From Lepidostoma basale (taxonomy: Eukaryota; Arthropoda; Insecta; Trichoptera; Lepidostomatidae), in assembly GCA_022606425.2 (NCBI GenBank), contig JAHDVF020001467.1:992001-1056000 (forward strand): 64,000 nt of DNA, read 5' to 3'. The translations under genes were made by a program, and so were the position numbers. This document shows, one piece after another, positions 32,795-44,280 of this stretch. The notes beneath the pieces are model-generated. The model was given only the letters and a program-made list of their open reading frames with translations. It searched no databases and was not told where the DNA came from. Each line of letters starts with the position of its first letter. The stretch's first letter is position 1.

Positions 32795-33015
32795 GTCCAT
32801 TGTTTTGGCCGAAACACTATGATACTTTAACATTTATAATCTGTTAAATTAAAAAAAAATGTATTATTTGATGTATCACAATTGTATTTTATTTCACGCG
32901 ACAGATGTTTCTTCAACCTATGTTGACTTCATCAAGTGTTACAATAATATTATTGAAACACTTGATGATGTCAACATATATAGACATGTGACAGGTGACA
33001 GAACGAGAAAAACAT
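32795..33015. mobile_element. FB-G foldback, degraded
   Basis: GTCCATTGTTTTGGCCGAAA at the left. Central arms TTGACTTCATCAAGTGTT and AACACTTGATGATGTCAAC. The core reads TTGATGA. Confidence 0.55.
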
Positions 33016-33034
33016 GTTGTCTAACATGTTTTTC

Positions 33035-33305
33035 TCGTTCTTCCTCGACTCCGTACTCCATTCACATCGTTCAAGTATACTTTCTTAACCATTATTTCTT
33101 TTCCAAGCATTCCATGTGTCCAAACCAATTCAGTGATCCTTTCATAATACTTTGATATCAGCATTTGAAATTCTGTCATAGATCGTTTTACCACACATAC
33201 GTCTAACGGATCTCATATCTGTCATTTATTATTCTCTCATCCTTTTTTTCCCAGTTCCTTGCTTCACTTTCATACATAAATGTTAGAACAAGAACTTTAT
33301 TGTAA
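33035..33305 (-). mobile_element. RT-1 fragment without 3' end
   Basis: Complement of the RT-1 stretch from YGSEAWNW to the R-x-RGRPR region. The last ~60 codons and tail are missing. Many stops. Confidence 0.65.
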
Positions 33306-33429
33306 ACGAATTTTCTTTCATGGATAAATTGTTTTTTCTACATTGTTTAATTAAGTTTTAACAAGAAACACAAGTTTCCATATATTTTTCTTAAATCCAA
33401 ATGCTCTGTCAAATAATAGGTATACTACT

Positions 33430-33885
33430 TTACTAAAGGTTAAGGCATTTAGATTGTGGAATTCCTTTGTAATAATCTTGGAATTTAATTAGCAACGCTG
33501 TTGTTATTCCACTTTTATTTATTAAATTTTTTTTTTAAATTTAAATATCGAAAACAACGTGTTTCAGAGGTGACTTCCATCCTCAGGTGTAAATATGAGT
33601 ATAATCGGGTGGTGGTCTAGGGGATAGAACGGCTCCTGATCCAGGGGACATGGGTTCAAGCCTGGACACGACCAGATTCCTTCTTCATAATAATGAGCTA
33701 TTTTCTGCTCACATTGAAGATTGTAAAATAAATTCTAATATGTAAATCATTGATATTAGTCTTTTTTTTTTTTTAATAAAAAAATAAAAAAATAACTGAT
33801 TTATGTATTTACATCTGACGGTGAAGGTCACCTCCGAAACATGCTGTGTTTGATATATATACTCGTAAAAGTAGAATAAAACAGT
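33430..33885. mobile_element. FB-E foldback
   Basis: Left arm 33435-33600 holds part of the shared block (GGAATTCCTTTGTAATAAT) and, on the minus strand, ACACCTGAGGATGG then TGAAACACGTTG. Right arm 33800-33885 has CTGACGG (33815-33821), a GGTGA/TCACC stem (33820-33832) and GAAACATGC (33836-33844). SINE-1 occupies the spacer. Confidence 0.65.
33603..33750 (+). mobile_element. SINE-1 copy inside FB-E
   Basis: tRNA-like head with A box TGGTCTAGGGG (33613-33623) and B box GGTTCAAGCC (33653-33662), 29 bp apart, followed by ATTCCTTCTTCATAATAATG and GAAGATTGTAAAATAAATTC. Not a tRNA gene: no acceptor-stem pairing is visible, and the same unit with the same tail recurs at 51717 and 59585. Confidence 0.7.
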
Positions 33886-34448
33886 GTTTTTAATAAGTAT
33901 AATATATTTTTTCTTCTTCTTGAAATACGATAGAATAGATGAGCCTGGACACTCCGGGCCATACATTTAGCCCCATCATAAAACAACTACCAAATCGTAT
34001 TCCAACAATGTTTCCTACAGACGTAAGAGGAATAGCCATTAGAACTGGAACCTCTGTAAGCCAGAAGATCCAAGTCCAAGTCCAAGTGGTATCTAAATGA
34101 AGAATATGCGTTTTTTGCGTATTTTCTCTTTGTTCTTTTTACATCGCTCGGACGCATCTGGCATCTTGGCAGATTAATCGCGAATTTCGATAGCGATCAA
34201 AAAAGTCCTTTCGCGTTTCCTGCGACCGGTTTCGCCATGTTTTTATGGCTACTAAAGCCTGACTTATAGTTCGGCGTAATCACCTCGTAAACAATCAACG
34301 TAAAATTATACGGCAACGAGTTATTTACTGCCTTCGGGCCGTAATTATAATCAAGTGTCATGGCGGCAGTGGCGGTGCGAGCTTCTTCTGAGAGTTACAG
34401 TGGCAACACTGAAATAAGAATTAAAATCCATCTACTATAAGCAAGTTC
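33886..34448. other. Unique stretch, possible conserved noncoding island
   Basis: No gene. 34130-34400 is single-copy with mixed composition (TTTGATAG-free, containing CGACCGGTTTCGCCATG). Confidence 0.35.
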
Positions 34449-34930
34449 CTTTATAAACTAACTAACTAACTAACCATCACGCCGTCTCCCCGAAGAGGTA
34501 GGCAGAAAGAATGGACTGCCACACCTTTCTTTCCTGATATATTTCTCTCGCTTCCTCAACATTCATACATCGTGTCATGCACGCGCGTCGATTTCTCTGA
34601 CTCCTCACATGGCCGACATTTAATATTTGATTTATTTGATCGTGCCACGTTTTCCTTGGTCTTCCTCTATTTCTGGTACCATTTACATCATTAAAATATA
34701 ATTTTTTTACCATTCTTTCTTCATTCATTCTTTCCATATGTCCAAACCATCTTAATGATCCTTTCATTATTTTGTTCATGACACCATCATTCGCACCGCA
34801 TTCACTTCTTGTACTTTCATTCGACACTCTATCATACACAGAATATCCACACATTCGTCTAAGAGATCTCATTTCTACTGCATTTATTCTACTTTCATCC
34901 TTCCTTTGCCAGTTCCATGCTTTATTCACC
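34449..34930 (-). mobile_element. RT-1 copy, well preserved
   Basis: Open for 150 codons: AWNWQRKDESRINAVEM, RRMCGYSVYDRVSNEST, FGHMERMNEERMVKK, GRPRKTWHDQINQIL, TRCMNVEEAREIYQ, ending SAYLFGETA. TTAG tail complement at 34456-34472. Nearly identical by eye to 15305-15764, so both may be recent. Confidence 0.85.
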
Positions 34931-35384
34931 GATTAATACAACAATCAATTCCTCTTTACTTATTTATGAAGGAACATTTATAAAATACTTTTATAAATAT
35001 AACATATATTTTTTTAAATACGTAAAATGGTATCGTAAAGCTTAAAGACTTAAAAAATAATTTATTTAGGTTATGGCGTTAACACTGTGAATTTCCAGTG
35101 TTAATTAAGAATAAAAAATTTAAACACTGTATTATCCAATTCACGTTATTCTTTTTTTTACAAAATAAAAATATTATACCCTAATTAAATACCCTTTCAA
35201 TCGTTAATCCCGAAAGCTCGCATTAGCATTTAAATAAGCATTAATAATTCATTAGTATCTAGGCTAAATATTTCTATTTAAATCTTGGTTTTCACAATTA
35301 TATTTTGTATTATTTTTCTACGTAAATGTATGTTACCCAAACGTAATTTGTACTTTTAAGGATGTGTCGTAATATTGGTTTTGA
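34931..35384. other. AT-rich stretch with shared block
   Basis: 35070-35105 reads GGCGTTAACACTGTGAATTT, part of the block shared by foldback families. Otherwise nothing. Confidence 0.4.
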
Positions 35385-35672
35385 TTTAGTTACATTTGCA
35401 CCTTAGGTTGGATGAGATTACCTCCGAAACATGTATAATATTAATTTAATAATAGTAAACACGTTAATTTAGTGTTTTTTTTTTGGATTTAATTTATATA
35501 AATGATATAAATTGTGACAAATTTGTTTCGCCTTGCAAAGTCATTTTCAAACTGTTGGCTGTCAAAAAGGGTTTGAGGATGCCCTCGCAAGATGAAACAA
35601 ATTTATCACAATTTATATAAATTAAATCCAAGTAAAACCACTAAACAATTGTGTTTACTATTATTAATTAAT
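35385..35672. mobile_element. FB-E-like arm and FB-I foldback
   Basis: 35385-35450 holds ACCTCCGAAACATGTATAA, an FB-D/E-type arm. 35448-35672 is FB-I: ends AATAGTAAACACG and GTGTTTACTATTA, arms with AATTGTGACAAATTTGTTTC and GAAACAAATTTATCACAATT. The loop contains TTGAGGATGCCC. Confidence 0.6.
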
Positions 35673-36656
35673 ATGGAGTTTTACAAAACTAATAGCTCAA
35701 CCATTAGTACGATGTATAATATTATTGACAAAACTCCAGCGGGAGCCAACCTGGTTCTTTGGTTTAAATAAAGTTGCGTTAAAACATTTAAGTGTTTTTA
35801 AATTATAATTTTTTTGTTGTACATATTCTTGCGTCACGAGTTTTCCTGAGTTTAACTATAACTTCTGCAAAGGTTCAAATGGCTCCTTTGCGCTTCTTCG
35901 AGTATTTCCAGTCCAGTCACTTGTTTAACAGCCAAGACGTTTGTGGTCTGCCCGGTACACGATGTTCTCTGATCTTGCCCGTTGTTCATTAGCAAAAATT
36001 ACCTGCCACCCCTGTGCGGCTACAAGGCGCCGGCGGCCCACGTAGACCCTCACGGTATCGTAACGACCCCTCTCTGTCACATCCCACCCCTTACAAATTA
36101 CCTATAAAATTTCAATAAACCACCCCCGCCCCCGCGGACGGTAAAACGAGATCATAATTTGTGAAATTAAAGTTAATCAATCACCATAACTTGGGTACTA
36201 TAATGAAGATATTTCAGTGCCCATTCTAATCTGTTATGCCCAATAACGTTGATGTTTTTGTTTTACGATATTAATCATCATCAATGGGGTGTTAACTGAA
36301 TTTATTTGTTACTACCTTTTTTATACTGTACTAATTATCGTGAAAATTATTTTATTTTTATCTGTTTAGTTATGGGGTAATAGCTTAAATAAATTGTTTC
36401 ACTACTCACCCTTAGACAATAATTGATTTGCCATGAATGTTTATTAATCATAATACTAGCCATAGTTGCCTTAGCCACTGTGTGAAACTGCAAAAAATAT
36501 TAAATTGTGAAAGTATTTACAAGATATCATATTATATCTTCATTATAGAAATAACAATTTAACTTACTTATTGTACATTGAAACATTTCATTCCTTCTAG
36601 AAAAGAGACGTTTTCATTCGTATAAACAATTTAACAGATTATACCATTCATCTATA
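35673..36656. other. Unique stretch with GC-rich island
   Basis: No gene. 35860-36140 is GC-rich (GGCTACAAGGCGCCGGCGGC). 36592-36626 is a short scrap of an FB-A end. Confidence 0.35.
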
Positions 36657-36657
36657 G

Positions 36658-37094
36658 CAGTGGTTCCCAAAGTGGTCCGTACGGACCCCCAGGGGTCCCT
36701 GGGATCTTTCAGGGGTTCCGTGGAAATTAAAAATTGATTTGGGGGTCCCTGAACAAAGTCAGGGGGTCCGCGGATATTTTTCGTTGTCGACCTTTTTTTA
36801 TCTCATTCGCGAAAATCGGCCGGTCGAAATCGGCGACGACCTCTTTTTTTTAGCTCAACAGCGACATCCGGTCAGTAAAATTTGGCGGCGACCATATTTT
36901 TTTAGCCCCTTTGGGAAAATCGAATGACCGATTTTTCAAGTCGCTGATAAGCTAAAAAAAAGGCCGCCAACGAAAAATATCCATTATAATTTAATACGTA
37001 GCTTCCAAAAAACAATATTACGAAAGTAGGGGATCTGCACAGAATAAAAAAATCACCAAGGGGTCCATGGGACAAAAAAGTTTGGGAACCACTG
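36658..37094. mobile_element. hAT-type MITE with 8-bp target duplication
   Basis: Inverted ends CAGTGGTTCCCAAAGT and TTTGGGAACCACTG, flanked by exact 8-bp duplications ATCTATAG (36650-36657 and 37095-37102). The 437-bp interior carries repeats of a GGGGTCC/GTCGTCGACC type and no transposase. The end sequence and 8-bp duplication are diagnostic of the hAT superfamily. The 62-codon frame inside is meaningless. Confidence 0.9.
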
Positions 37095-37102
37095 ATCTAT
37101 AG

Positions 37103-37764
37103 GGAGGATTGAACGTGTTAAGTTAAATAATTTTATGTTACAGGAACAAACATTGTTTTGTATAATATTTTCATTGATTTCGAGTTTTAATATATGTATA
37201 TTTTTTTCGATCGATTTCAATATCTAATTTAAGACATTGGCATTTTTTTCCATCGTCATTAGTTTTCGTAAAATGCCTATATCAACTTGCACAATAAAAA
37301 TATATACTTAAGATACGTTTTTATCGAGATCATGATTCGCCTTATATTTATAAAAAAGTTATGAAGTGCTTTCGTACGACAATTTGGACCATATAATAAA
37401 TCGTGGCTCTGTGCTTAATTCTAGCTTTTGGGAACATATACATAAATTTATTCTCATCCCTGTCATGCATGTGTTGTAAATACTACGTGCATTTCTTTTG
37501 CTTTCAAATTATACTACTCATCATCCACTCTTTAAATGTCGATTCATTCACATAGTCTTCACATTTTTGTTATGGATTCATATTTGAATAAATTTAACGA
37601 TACTTGCCGAAGAACCCTGTCTGTGAAAAGTATAATACAGTGTTGTTAAAATACGAAATATAGTTATATTTAAAAACACATTATTATTATAATTAATAAG
37701 TTATTAAATATAACTCTTTACATCAATACAGCGCGGGTCAAATCAACGCTTTATAGATAATCTA
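37103..37764. other. Unique AT-rich stretch
   Basis: No gene or repeat family recognised. Confidence 0.4.
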
Positions 37765-37895
37765 TCATCATTTTATTGTCACGTAAAATCTAGACCAGAC
37801 CAAAGACAGTGTGAAAATCGCACTATTATTGCCAGGAATCGAATCTGAGACATTCAATGTGGCAGTTATAACTGTCACCACTCTGACACGTACCT
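37765..37895 (-). mobile_element. SINE-2 copy
   Basis: Minus strand GTCAGAGTGGTGACAG (A box region) and AGATTCGATTCCTGGCAAT (B box region) followed by GCACTGTCTTTGGTCTGG-like sequence and ACGTGACAATAAAATG. Confidence 0.7.
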
Positions 37896-38341
37896 ACGTG
37901 TCTGCAAAGAAGAATTATGAATGGGTGAAGAACTTAAAACAAAATTAATTAAACAACGCTTTCTTTTCCACTCGATTAACGTTGCCGCTATATCTTATGA
38001 GTGTTTATATTAAAACAATAGTGAGTAATTAAGTAGTTCTCTATTCTTTATGTAAAATATCCCGAGGCAGATAAGGCTGCATGTAAATCACCGGAACAAT
38101 GGAGAATCGCACGGCGCGGCGCGGCGGAGAGCAACTTATAAAACCTGCGTCCTTTTTGGGATTTGATACCCTTTAATTAACTCTACTGCTGCTCTGTAAG
38201 CTCGAAGACTTATCTATTTCTCCGCAAGATGTCTTCTGAATCAGTGGCGTAATTATTATAAGGAATGTGAGGGACAACCCTATACGTACGTGAGATTTAT
38301 TTACCAGTCATATTAATCACTCACTATACTCACAAAAATAA
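37896..38341. other. Unique stretch
   Basis: No gene. 38065-38180 is GC-richer (GCACGGCGCGGCGCGGCGGA). Confidence 0.4.
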
Positions 38342-38650
38342 CACGAATTTGAACGTCTGTTTTCTAGAAGTTTTATTATAGTTTATGGGAACGACGTGTT
38401 TCACCTTGATAAGGTATTATCACTGTACCAACAAAAATAATACGAATGTAAACGTCTGTTTTCTAGAAGTTTTATTATGGTTTATGGGAACGATATGTTT
38501 CACCTTGATAAGGTATTATCAAATATCTGTTGATAATACCTTAGTAAGACGGAATATATCTTTCCCATTAAGTATAATACCTTCAACTTTTAAAAAACAC
38601 ATATTCATTCGTGTTATTTATTTATATGGAGTTTTACATCATTTTTCATG
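38342..38650. mobile_element. FB-A with tandemly duplicated left arm
   Basis: The left-arm segment ACGTCTGTTTTCTAGAAG to CACCTTGATAAGGTATTATC occurs twice in the same direction (about 38353 and 38451), then the right arm GATAATACCTTAGTAAG follows to ATGGAGTTTTACATCATTTT. Confidence 0.75.
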
Positions 38651-38756
38651 GTAAAATAAGTAACTAAAAAATGTAATTTATTTACAAGAAAATACTAATT
38701 AGGTAATCATATATTGAATTTTTATTTAATAAAATTAAACTAGTATTTTTCCAATT

Positions 38757-38885
38757 TTAATTGTATCTCAATAGAGACGAAGACGCAAACTGGAAACTGA
38801 ACATGGATGATCAAGGTGTTTACAGGACTTATGACCTGTCATTGGTTGGGTTAAGCGCACGCTTTATGTAATTACAACATTATTA
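38757..38885 (+). mobile_element. FB-P left arm only
   Basis: TTGTATCTCAATAGAGACGA to GGTTAAGCGCACGCTTTATG; the rest is missing. Confidence 0.7.
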
Positions 38886-39790
38886 ATTACAACAATTAGT
38901 ATTTTTCCCGTCGGACCTGATGATTTTTATGAGCTGTCGATACCGGTCGAGACTATATAAAAAAATACAGTAACTGAAACTGTTATTTCTTTAAAAAAAT
39001 ATTAATAACTAACGAAAGTTTAATGGTTTAAATTTTTTGTTTATTTTAGATACTAAAAACGGGTTCAATAATAATTTTATAAATTGATTTATTAACGCAC
39101 TCAACACCTTCTCACAAAATTTTATTTATCAATTATGTAGAGTATATAAAATGATATAGAGTACATAAATGACTAAAAATCTTATCCCATTGCCAGTTTA
39201 CTGCACTGGCCGCCAAACCGCAGTGGATTTCTCCCGCCCTTTTATTCCGGAGCTTCTTGTTGCCTTTAAATTTCCCATTCGCGAATCCACTTTCGTTCTT
39301 AATTCAAAAATGACTTCCCATTCTTAATTCAAAGTTGACTTTTGGTTCGGTTTGGCGGCGAGCGCCATGCCACTCGCCCGGGCGGGTGCTCTTTCTATTC
39401 CGACCGTTTCTAATTTGAAATTAGAATTGTGATTCCAATTTTCAATCTGGATTTTAAGTTATTTTGAATTTATAATACTTGAGAATATGATTGAATATTA
39501 CCTGAAATTTCATTAACAATTTGTTATTAATAATACTAAATATAGTTTATTACAGAACCTTTTCTTTAAAATGTATAAAAATGCGTTTTTTTTAAAGATA
39601 AATGAATGAAGTATAATATAATTTAAAAGAGAAATTTCATTGTGAATTTCATTATAAATAGTCACTGATGCTACCAATAGGACCTGAACTAAAGGCTTTT
39701 TAGTTTTCTTAGACCGTGAAAAGTTTGAGTCAAGGGGTTGTTGATTAGAAATAAAATATATTATACTCGTACTTTAATAAATAACTTTCT
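38886..39790. other. Unique stretch with conserved-looking island
   Basis: No gene. 38905-38950 is a scrap with ACCTGATGA and GTCGATACCGGTC, of FB-H/K type. 39175-39470 is a GC-richer single-copy island containing AAACCGCAG, a Runt-type site in known systems. Confidence 0.35.
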
Positions 39791-39973
39791 TACTAACTAA
39801 CTAACTATAACGCCGTTTCCCGAAGTGGTAGGTAGAGAGGATGAATTGAAGTATTTTTCTTTCGGTCCTGAAATATCTCTCGAGCTTCCTCTACATTCAT
39901 ACATCGTAACATACTCGTACATGCTTTTTATTTTTTTCTGATTTCGAATGTAGCCGAAATGTTATTACGATTT
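39791..39973 (-). mobile_element. RT-1 fragment, 3' half of a split copy
   Basis: Complement of the RT-1 3' end with TTAG tail (CTAACTAACTAAC). It breaks off inside the VGHIRS segment (GTAGCCGAAATGTTA) and resumes at 40186. Confidence 0.7.
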
Positions 39974-40185
39974 TTCATAAATTAAAACACTGTTTTTTCC
40001 ACTTTTGAGTTTATTTTTCTCGACATGTTTCGAAAGCTTACACCTTCATCATTGGGAGAACGATATAAACATGTTGAAAAAATGAACTCAATAGTGGAAA
40101 AAACAGTATTTTAACTAATAAAAATTCGTCATTATGGAATTCCACAGTGTTAACACCTTAAGTTTTATCTAAAATTAGAAATGTA
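39974..40185. mobile_element. FB-B foldback inserted in RT-1
   Basis: Left arm TTTTTCCACTTTTGAGTTTA to TTGGGAGAACG; right arm AACATGTTGAAAAAATG to AACTAATAAAAATTCGTCAT, then the shared block GGAATTCCACAGTGTTAAC. On the minus strand (40060 to 40017) it reads TTCTC, CCAATGA, GAAGG/CTTTC stem, GAAACATGTC, GAGAA, so stem I is intact and the core has two changes. The interrupted RT-1 gives approximate insertion limits. Confidence 0.75.
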
Positions 40186-40275
40186 CTAATTTGGTCGTCT
40201 CATGCTTTCCTCGGTCGTCCACGGCTTTAATAACGTGTTTTGTGTATACTAAACTTCTTAATGATGTATTTTGCA
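40186..40275 (-). mobile_element. RT-1 fragment, 5' half of a split copy
   Basis: AATTTGGTCGTCTCATGC and TTTCCTCGGTCGTCCACGG are the complement of the GRPRKTW-DQI region, continuing the copy at 39791-39973. Confidence 0.65.
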
Positions 40276-40294
40276 ATAGAGAGGTGTTATAAAA

Positions 40295-40610
40295 TATTCT
40301 TCTATCTCTTCTTCTTCCCCTTGCTGTAAATTTTGCGATCTGTTTATACAGGATATCAAATTTCTTCCTGTGAAGAAGACGTCCGGCTTACTTTTCATCT
40401 CTTTGTTGATCGTCCTGATGATCGAAAGCCCTCAGAAGTTTCGTGCATAACGAGCTGTGGAATCCTCGCCGAATCCATTCTCTCGATGTAGTCCTGTCTT
40501 CTCTGCTTACTCCATCTCACAATGTCATCAATTTTGCAAGACCTGCGAATCTCTTCGTTGGGTATCCTATCTGCAAGGGTTCTACTCACGATAAATTGCA
40601 ATGTTTTGTT
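40295..40610 (-). mobile_element. RT-4 fragment, degraded
   Basis: Minus strand SRTLADRIPNEEIRRSCKID, DIVRWSKQRRQDYIERMDS, ARIPQLVMHE and SSGRSTKR, with a GAAGAAG tail at 40308-40318. Frameshifts upstream. Confidence 0.7.
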
Positions 40611-41224
40611 TGTCTAAAATATTATTTAGTATCAAGTTAATCTGACGATTTCCCAGAATCATAACATATGACATGCTCTTAATATAAACGTAATTAATAT
40701 AAACTTAATATAAACTTGTACATAATTTTACCCTTAAAGGGTGTATTAAAATAAAAATAAAATTGAGGATGATAAATTGTATTATCATCTTACATTCTGT
40801 GTAGTTTTCTCTGCTTACCCTGCCGTCAACTCTAGTCAGGTTCCCTTATTAGACCCCTCTTCCCACGCGCTCTGTCTTTTTCCCTCAAATCCTTTAATAC
40901 CCGACCTCGTCCAATTAAAACAATTAACAGAAGTAAAGTCGAAAGTTTTCCCGTCGCATCCCCAAAGTCGATGGAATTCCACCTAAGAGGTTGTGATTCT
41001 CTTCCACCGGGATCTTCAGGCCGGGTATTCCAATATTAGTTTTATTTTCGACATAAACATTTTTATTTCATGAAAACACTCTTGTCTTAACTTCTTGTAA
41101 TTCAAAGTTAATTAATATCATAAATTAGTAGAGTAAGTCCAGTTTATTTTTGAAATCTCATTTTTTTTACATTTTTTTCTGTCGATAAAACAATACAATA
41201 ACGCAATTCTTCAGAATCGCTAAC
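40611..41224. other. Unique stretch with pyrimidine-rich island
   Basis: No gene. 40795-41035 is CT-rich and single-copy; a 69-codon frame there has no domain. Confidence 0.4.
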
Positions 41225-41395
41225 GCAAAACCAATAGGGTGGCTGTCACTGGTGCAAGTGGTCGCTGTTGAAATAAAGACAAAAGTAGAAGTAGTTGTTA
41301 AAGAAATTTCGTTTTTACCTATTATTATTATTAAAAAGAACCTCCATCAGGAGATTTCTGAAAAATCATTAGAATGTTTATAAGACATGATCATT
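41225..41395 (+). mobile_element. FB-H element, degraded
   Basis: GGCTGTCACTGGTGCAAGTG, TCGCTGTTGAAATAAAGAC, AAAAGTAGAAGTAGTTGTTA and CCTCCATCAGGAGATTTC; the order matches 47270-47720 and 58250-58340. Confidence 0.55.
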
Positions 41396-41829
41396 ATAAT
41401 ATAATACATCATTCTACTTAAGAAATGGGTGAAACTAATGGATATATAAGCGATTTGATTTTTAGTTAACCAATTATTGTAAAGAAACAATTTTTTTAGC
41501 TTATTTTTTAACATTCGTAATTGTACCTAATAACAAAGAGATTAAATAAAAATAAGTCGATTATTGATTATATTGAAGAAAAATAGTTAACCGATCGATT
41601 GAACTTCTATTTTTTGTAATAAGTAAAATAATAAATATGTATAGTTATTTCATTTTTCTAACTACTTGAATTCTGCTACGATTATTTTTAATAAATTTGA
41701 AGTAAACTGAGAATTATTTTGAAGTATATTCGTTTTTTATATTTGCAAACAGCATTATTTTATATTTTATATTGATGAAAACATTTGTTTACAAAAAAAT
41801 TCATTGTATTTTAAACAATACAAATTACT
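41396..41829. other. Unique AT-rich stretch
   Basis: Nothing recognised. Confidence 0.4.
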
Positions 41830-42240
41830 AAAATGTTTTATTTCTCTTTTTCTTTTTTATATACTTTGTACACTTACATTTAAAAAAATAAAATTACATA
41901 GACATGTTTAGGACAACCAGTACTTTTTCAGTGATACATATTATAAAGATACATATTTAAAATATTATAAAATTGTTTACATGATCTGACAGATGTTGTG
42001 ATTTATAAGATTTTATAAAGATTTTTTTTAGATGTTATAAGATGCTATAATTTTTTTAGATGTTATATTATTATTATTATTATTTATTATATCCTATTGT
42101 TATTTTTAGATGTAATATTATTATTTAGATGTTATAAAGATTTTTCCCGCATTTTGTCCGAAACATGTCTAGATAATTTTAATTTTTTTAATGCTAGTGT
42201 TGTGTGTACAAAGTATGTAAAAAAAGAAAAAGAGAAATAG
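41830..42240. mobile_element. FB-C foldback
   Basis: Left arm TTTTCTTTTTTATATACTTT to GGACAACCAGTACTTTTTCAG; right arm TTTTGTCCGAAACATGTC to AGTGTTGTGTGTACAAAG. In the left arm the minus strand reads TGTATCA, CTGAAAA, hairpin, then TAAACATGTC. Spacer with repeated GATGTTATA units. Confidence 0.7.
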
Positions 42241-42944
42241 AGTATCTACAACACAAAGGGAATATAATAGCAAAAGGTATTAAAATAGCAAAAGTTTATT
42301 TGAAGGTTAACATTGAAATGTGAAGAAGTCGACTATGATTGAAGGTACCGTGTTTTCCCGTATTTTCTTTATGTATTTCTGTATTTAGAAGAAAGCAGTC
42401 GAGAGGTGGGAGGGAGGCTCTTAGCGGTAAATAGCAATTAAGAAGTGAATGCTGCTCTCATTTATTGGATACTTTGTGTTTGTTTTAACTGTCTATTTAA
42501 TTGAATGAAGCTACACAAAGCCGGTAAAAGCTGGCGAAGGAAGACGGACGGCTCTGGGGCTCTTGTGAGGGAGGGATCGTAAATGTCACCATTCTATTTT
42601 TATAGTTTTCTGTAAAAATCGCGTTTAAACCTCCAATCCAAATGAAACCCGATGTAAGAACTTGCTCATTTGATGATAAGATTCGTTTCTTTTTTCAGAT
42701 CGTCCAAAATATTATTGAATCGAACAGGACACCAAAATATTTAATTCATTAAACATACGTACATAAATTTTTGTTTTAAATAATAATAAAAAGTATGAAC
42801 TTTCATTTGACTTATTTTTTATTTCGCTCTTATCTAAATAGAGTAGAAAAAAAACAAATAGATATTTTGTCTATATTCAGTACAATCCCTTTAACCACGC
42901 AAATTCATATACCATGTTAAAGATAATAATAAAAATATTTTATT
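42241..42944. other. Unique stretch with GC-richer island
   Basis: No gene. 42350-42590 is a mixed-composition island (GTCGAGAGGTGGGAGGGAGG). Confidence 0.4.
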
Positions 42945-43155
42945 TTAAAAACTCTTGTACTAGTTTTTACATTACTTAATTTGTCAAAATCAACCGGTTT
43001 CAGCTTGAGCTTTGTCAGGGTAACAAAATGGACTAAGAAAATGATTTTTTAGTTTATTTTAAAACCCTTACGAAGGTCCGACGGGAGCGAAACCAATTGG
43101 TTTTGACAAAAATTAAGTGTAAAAACTAGTACACGTGATTTTTAAAACTATTTGT
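42945..43155. mobile_element. FB-K foldback
   Basis: Arms TTTTAAAAACTCTTGTACTA and TAGTACACGTGATTTTTAAA, inner arms ending CAACCGGTTTC and GAAACCAATTG. On the minus strand (43018 to 42997) CTGACAA, AGCT-CA-AGCT hairpin, then GAAAC with palindrome ACCGGT. G8 of the core is A. Confidence 0.65.
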
Positions 43156-44272
43156 AATAATGCCACACCACAAATTCGTACGTACAAGCTTCGTACGAAT
43201 TTCTTTTTATTTTAATTATTAATTGCATGTATTTTTTAACCCTCTCCTTAACACAAGACATTTTCTTTATAAGGAGAGTATTTTAATACTCTCTAAAAAT
43301 ATTTTAGTAAACAGTTTATTTGGTCGAACATTATGTATTTGGTAGGTGTAAGCTAACACTCATAGTAAAAAAAATAATGGTAGAGTTTTGTCTTTTGTTA
43401 AAAAAAAACGCGATGAATAATTTATACTCATTGTACCTTAATTGGTTAAAAAAAAAAATCAGTATTATCCCAGGACTAGTTTATCAATCAATCAAGCTAA
43501 TAGAGTGAAAAATAACACTAAAAATTATCTCTATCATGAATAATCCAGAGTTCTCATCACACAAATTAATAGAGCTAGGAGCGCATAAAGTCTTGAGTCA
43601 ATTTCACCCCACGAGTTATTGTCAATGCAGTGGCCGGCCCTGGGGAACAATAACCCGGTAATGGTCAAGTCCTGAGAATGACCTCCTCGCTCCGCTGCGC
43701 TCCTGGTATCCGAGACGGGAGATTATTTGAATTATTGTTATTGCGGGTAATTAATAAATTTACAAGTGCGTTGTTGCAATTTATTGCCTCGTGTATGTAA
43801 GGAGACTCCATCTTTGATTTTGAAATTAATATACTGTAGTAAAGAAAAAAGAACCCCTAATAAAATAGTTTTTTTTAATACCAATTTTTTGTAAAGTTAG
43901 TGTGTAAAATATTTATTAATAGTAGATATCGATTAGATTATTACGATGTATAAGCAAAGTTATGTGGCTTTCTCAAACAATGATGTAAAATACTGTCGCA
44001 CATCTAAAGTGTAGTATATCCTAAAGTGATACAAGTAGAAAATATGTCTTTTATTGGTGTCAATTTAGAAATACTATTTTTTTTATAACAGTTCTGTTTT
44101 TTCGTATATTTAACGTCGCAATACAGGGAGATTATTCCATGCTAACGGTCCCGCAACACTCAAAGCACAATCGCAAAACTTGTTAAATTATCTCAAGTAT
44201 GATATGTTTCATTTTATCTTTTGGAGTGAGAATTTATTAGTATATAAGATGATTAACGTATCATACTAATAT
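43156..44272. other. Unique stretch, candidate conserved noncoding DNA
   Basis: No gene. 43555-43800 is a single-copy island (GCAGTGGCCGGCCCTGGGGA) with homeodomain-type TAATTA sites. The 62-codon frame at 43320 is chance. Confidence 0.35.
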
Positions 44273-44280
44273 TTCTAAAG

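Noticed and set aside
33603..33680. tRNA gene
   Set aside because: A and B boxes are present but there is no acceptor-stem pairing, and the same head and tail recur at two other sites, so it is a SINE.
36739..36927. 62-codon frame in the hAT MITE
   Set aside because: It lies wholly inside a non-autonomous element with clear ends and target duplication.
41230..41300. Hammerhead motif in this FB-H copy
   Set aside because: GAAAC and the stem II bases are mutated beyond recognition; only the order of flanking segments identifies the family.
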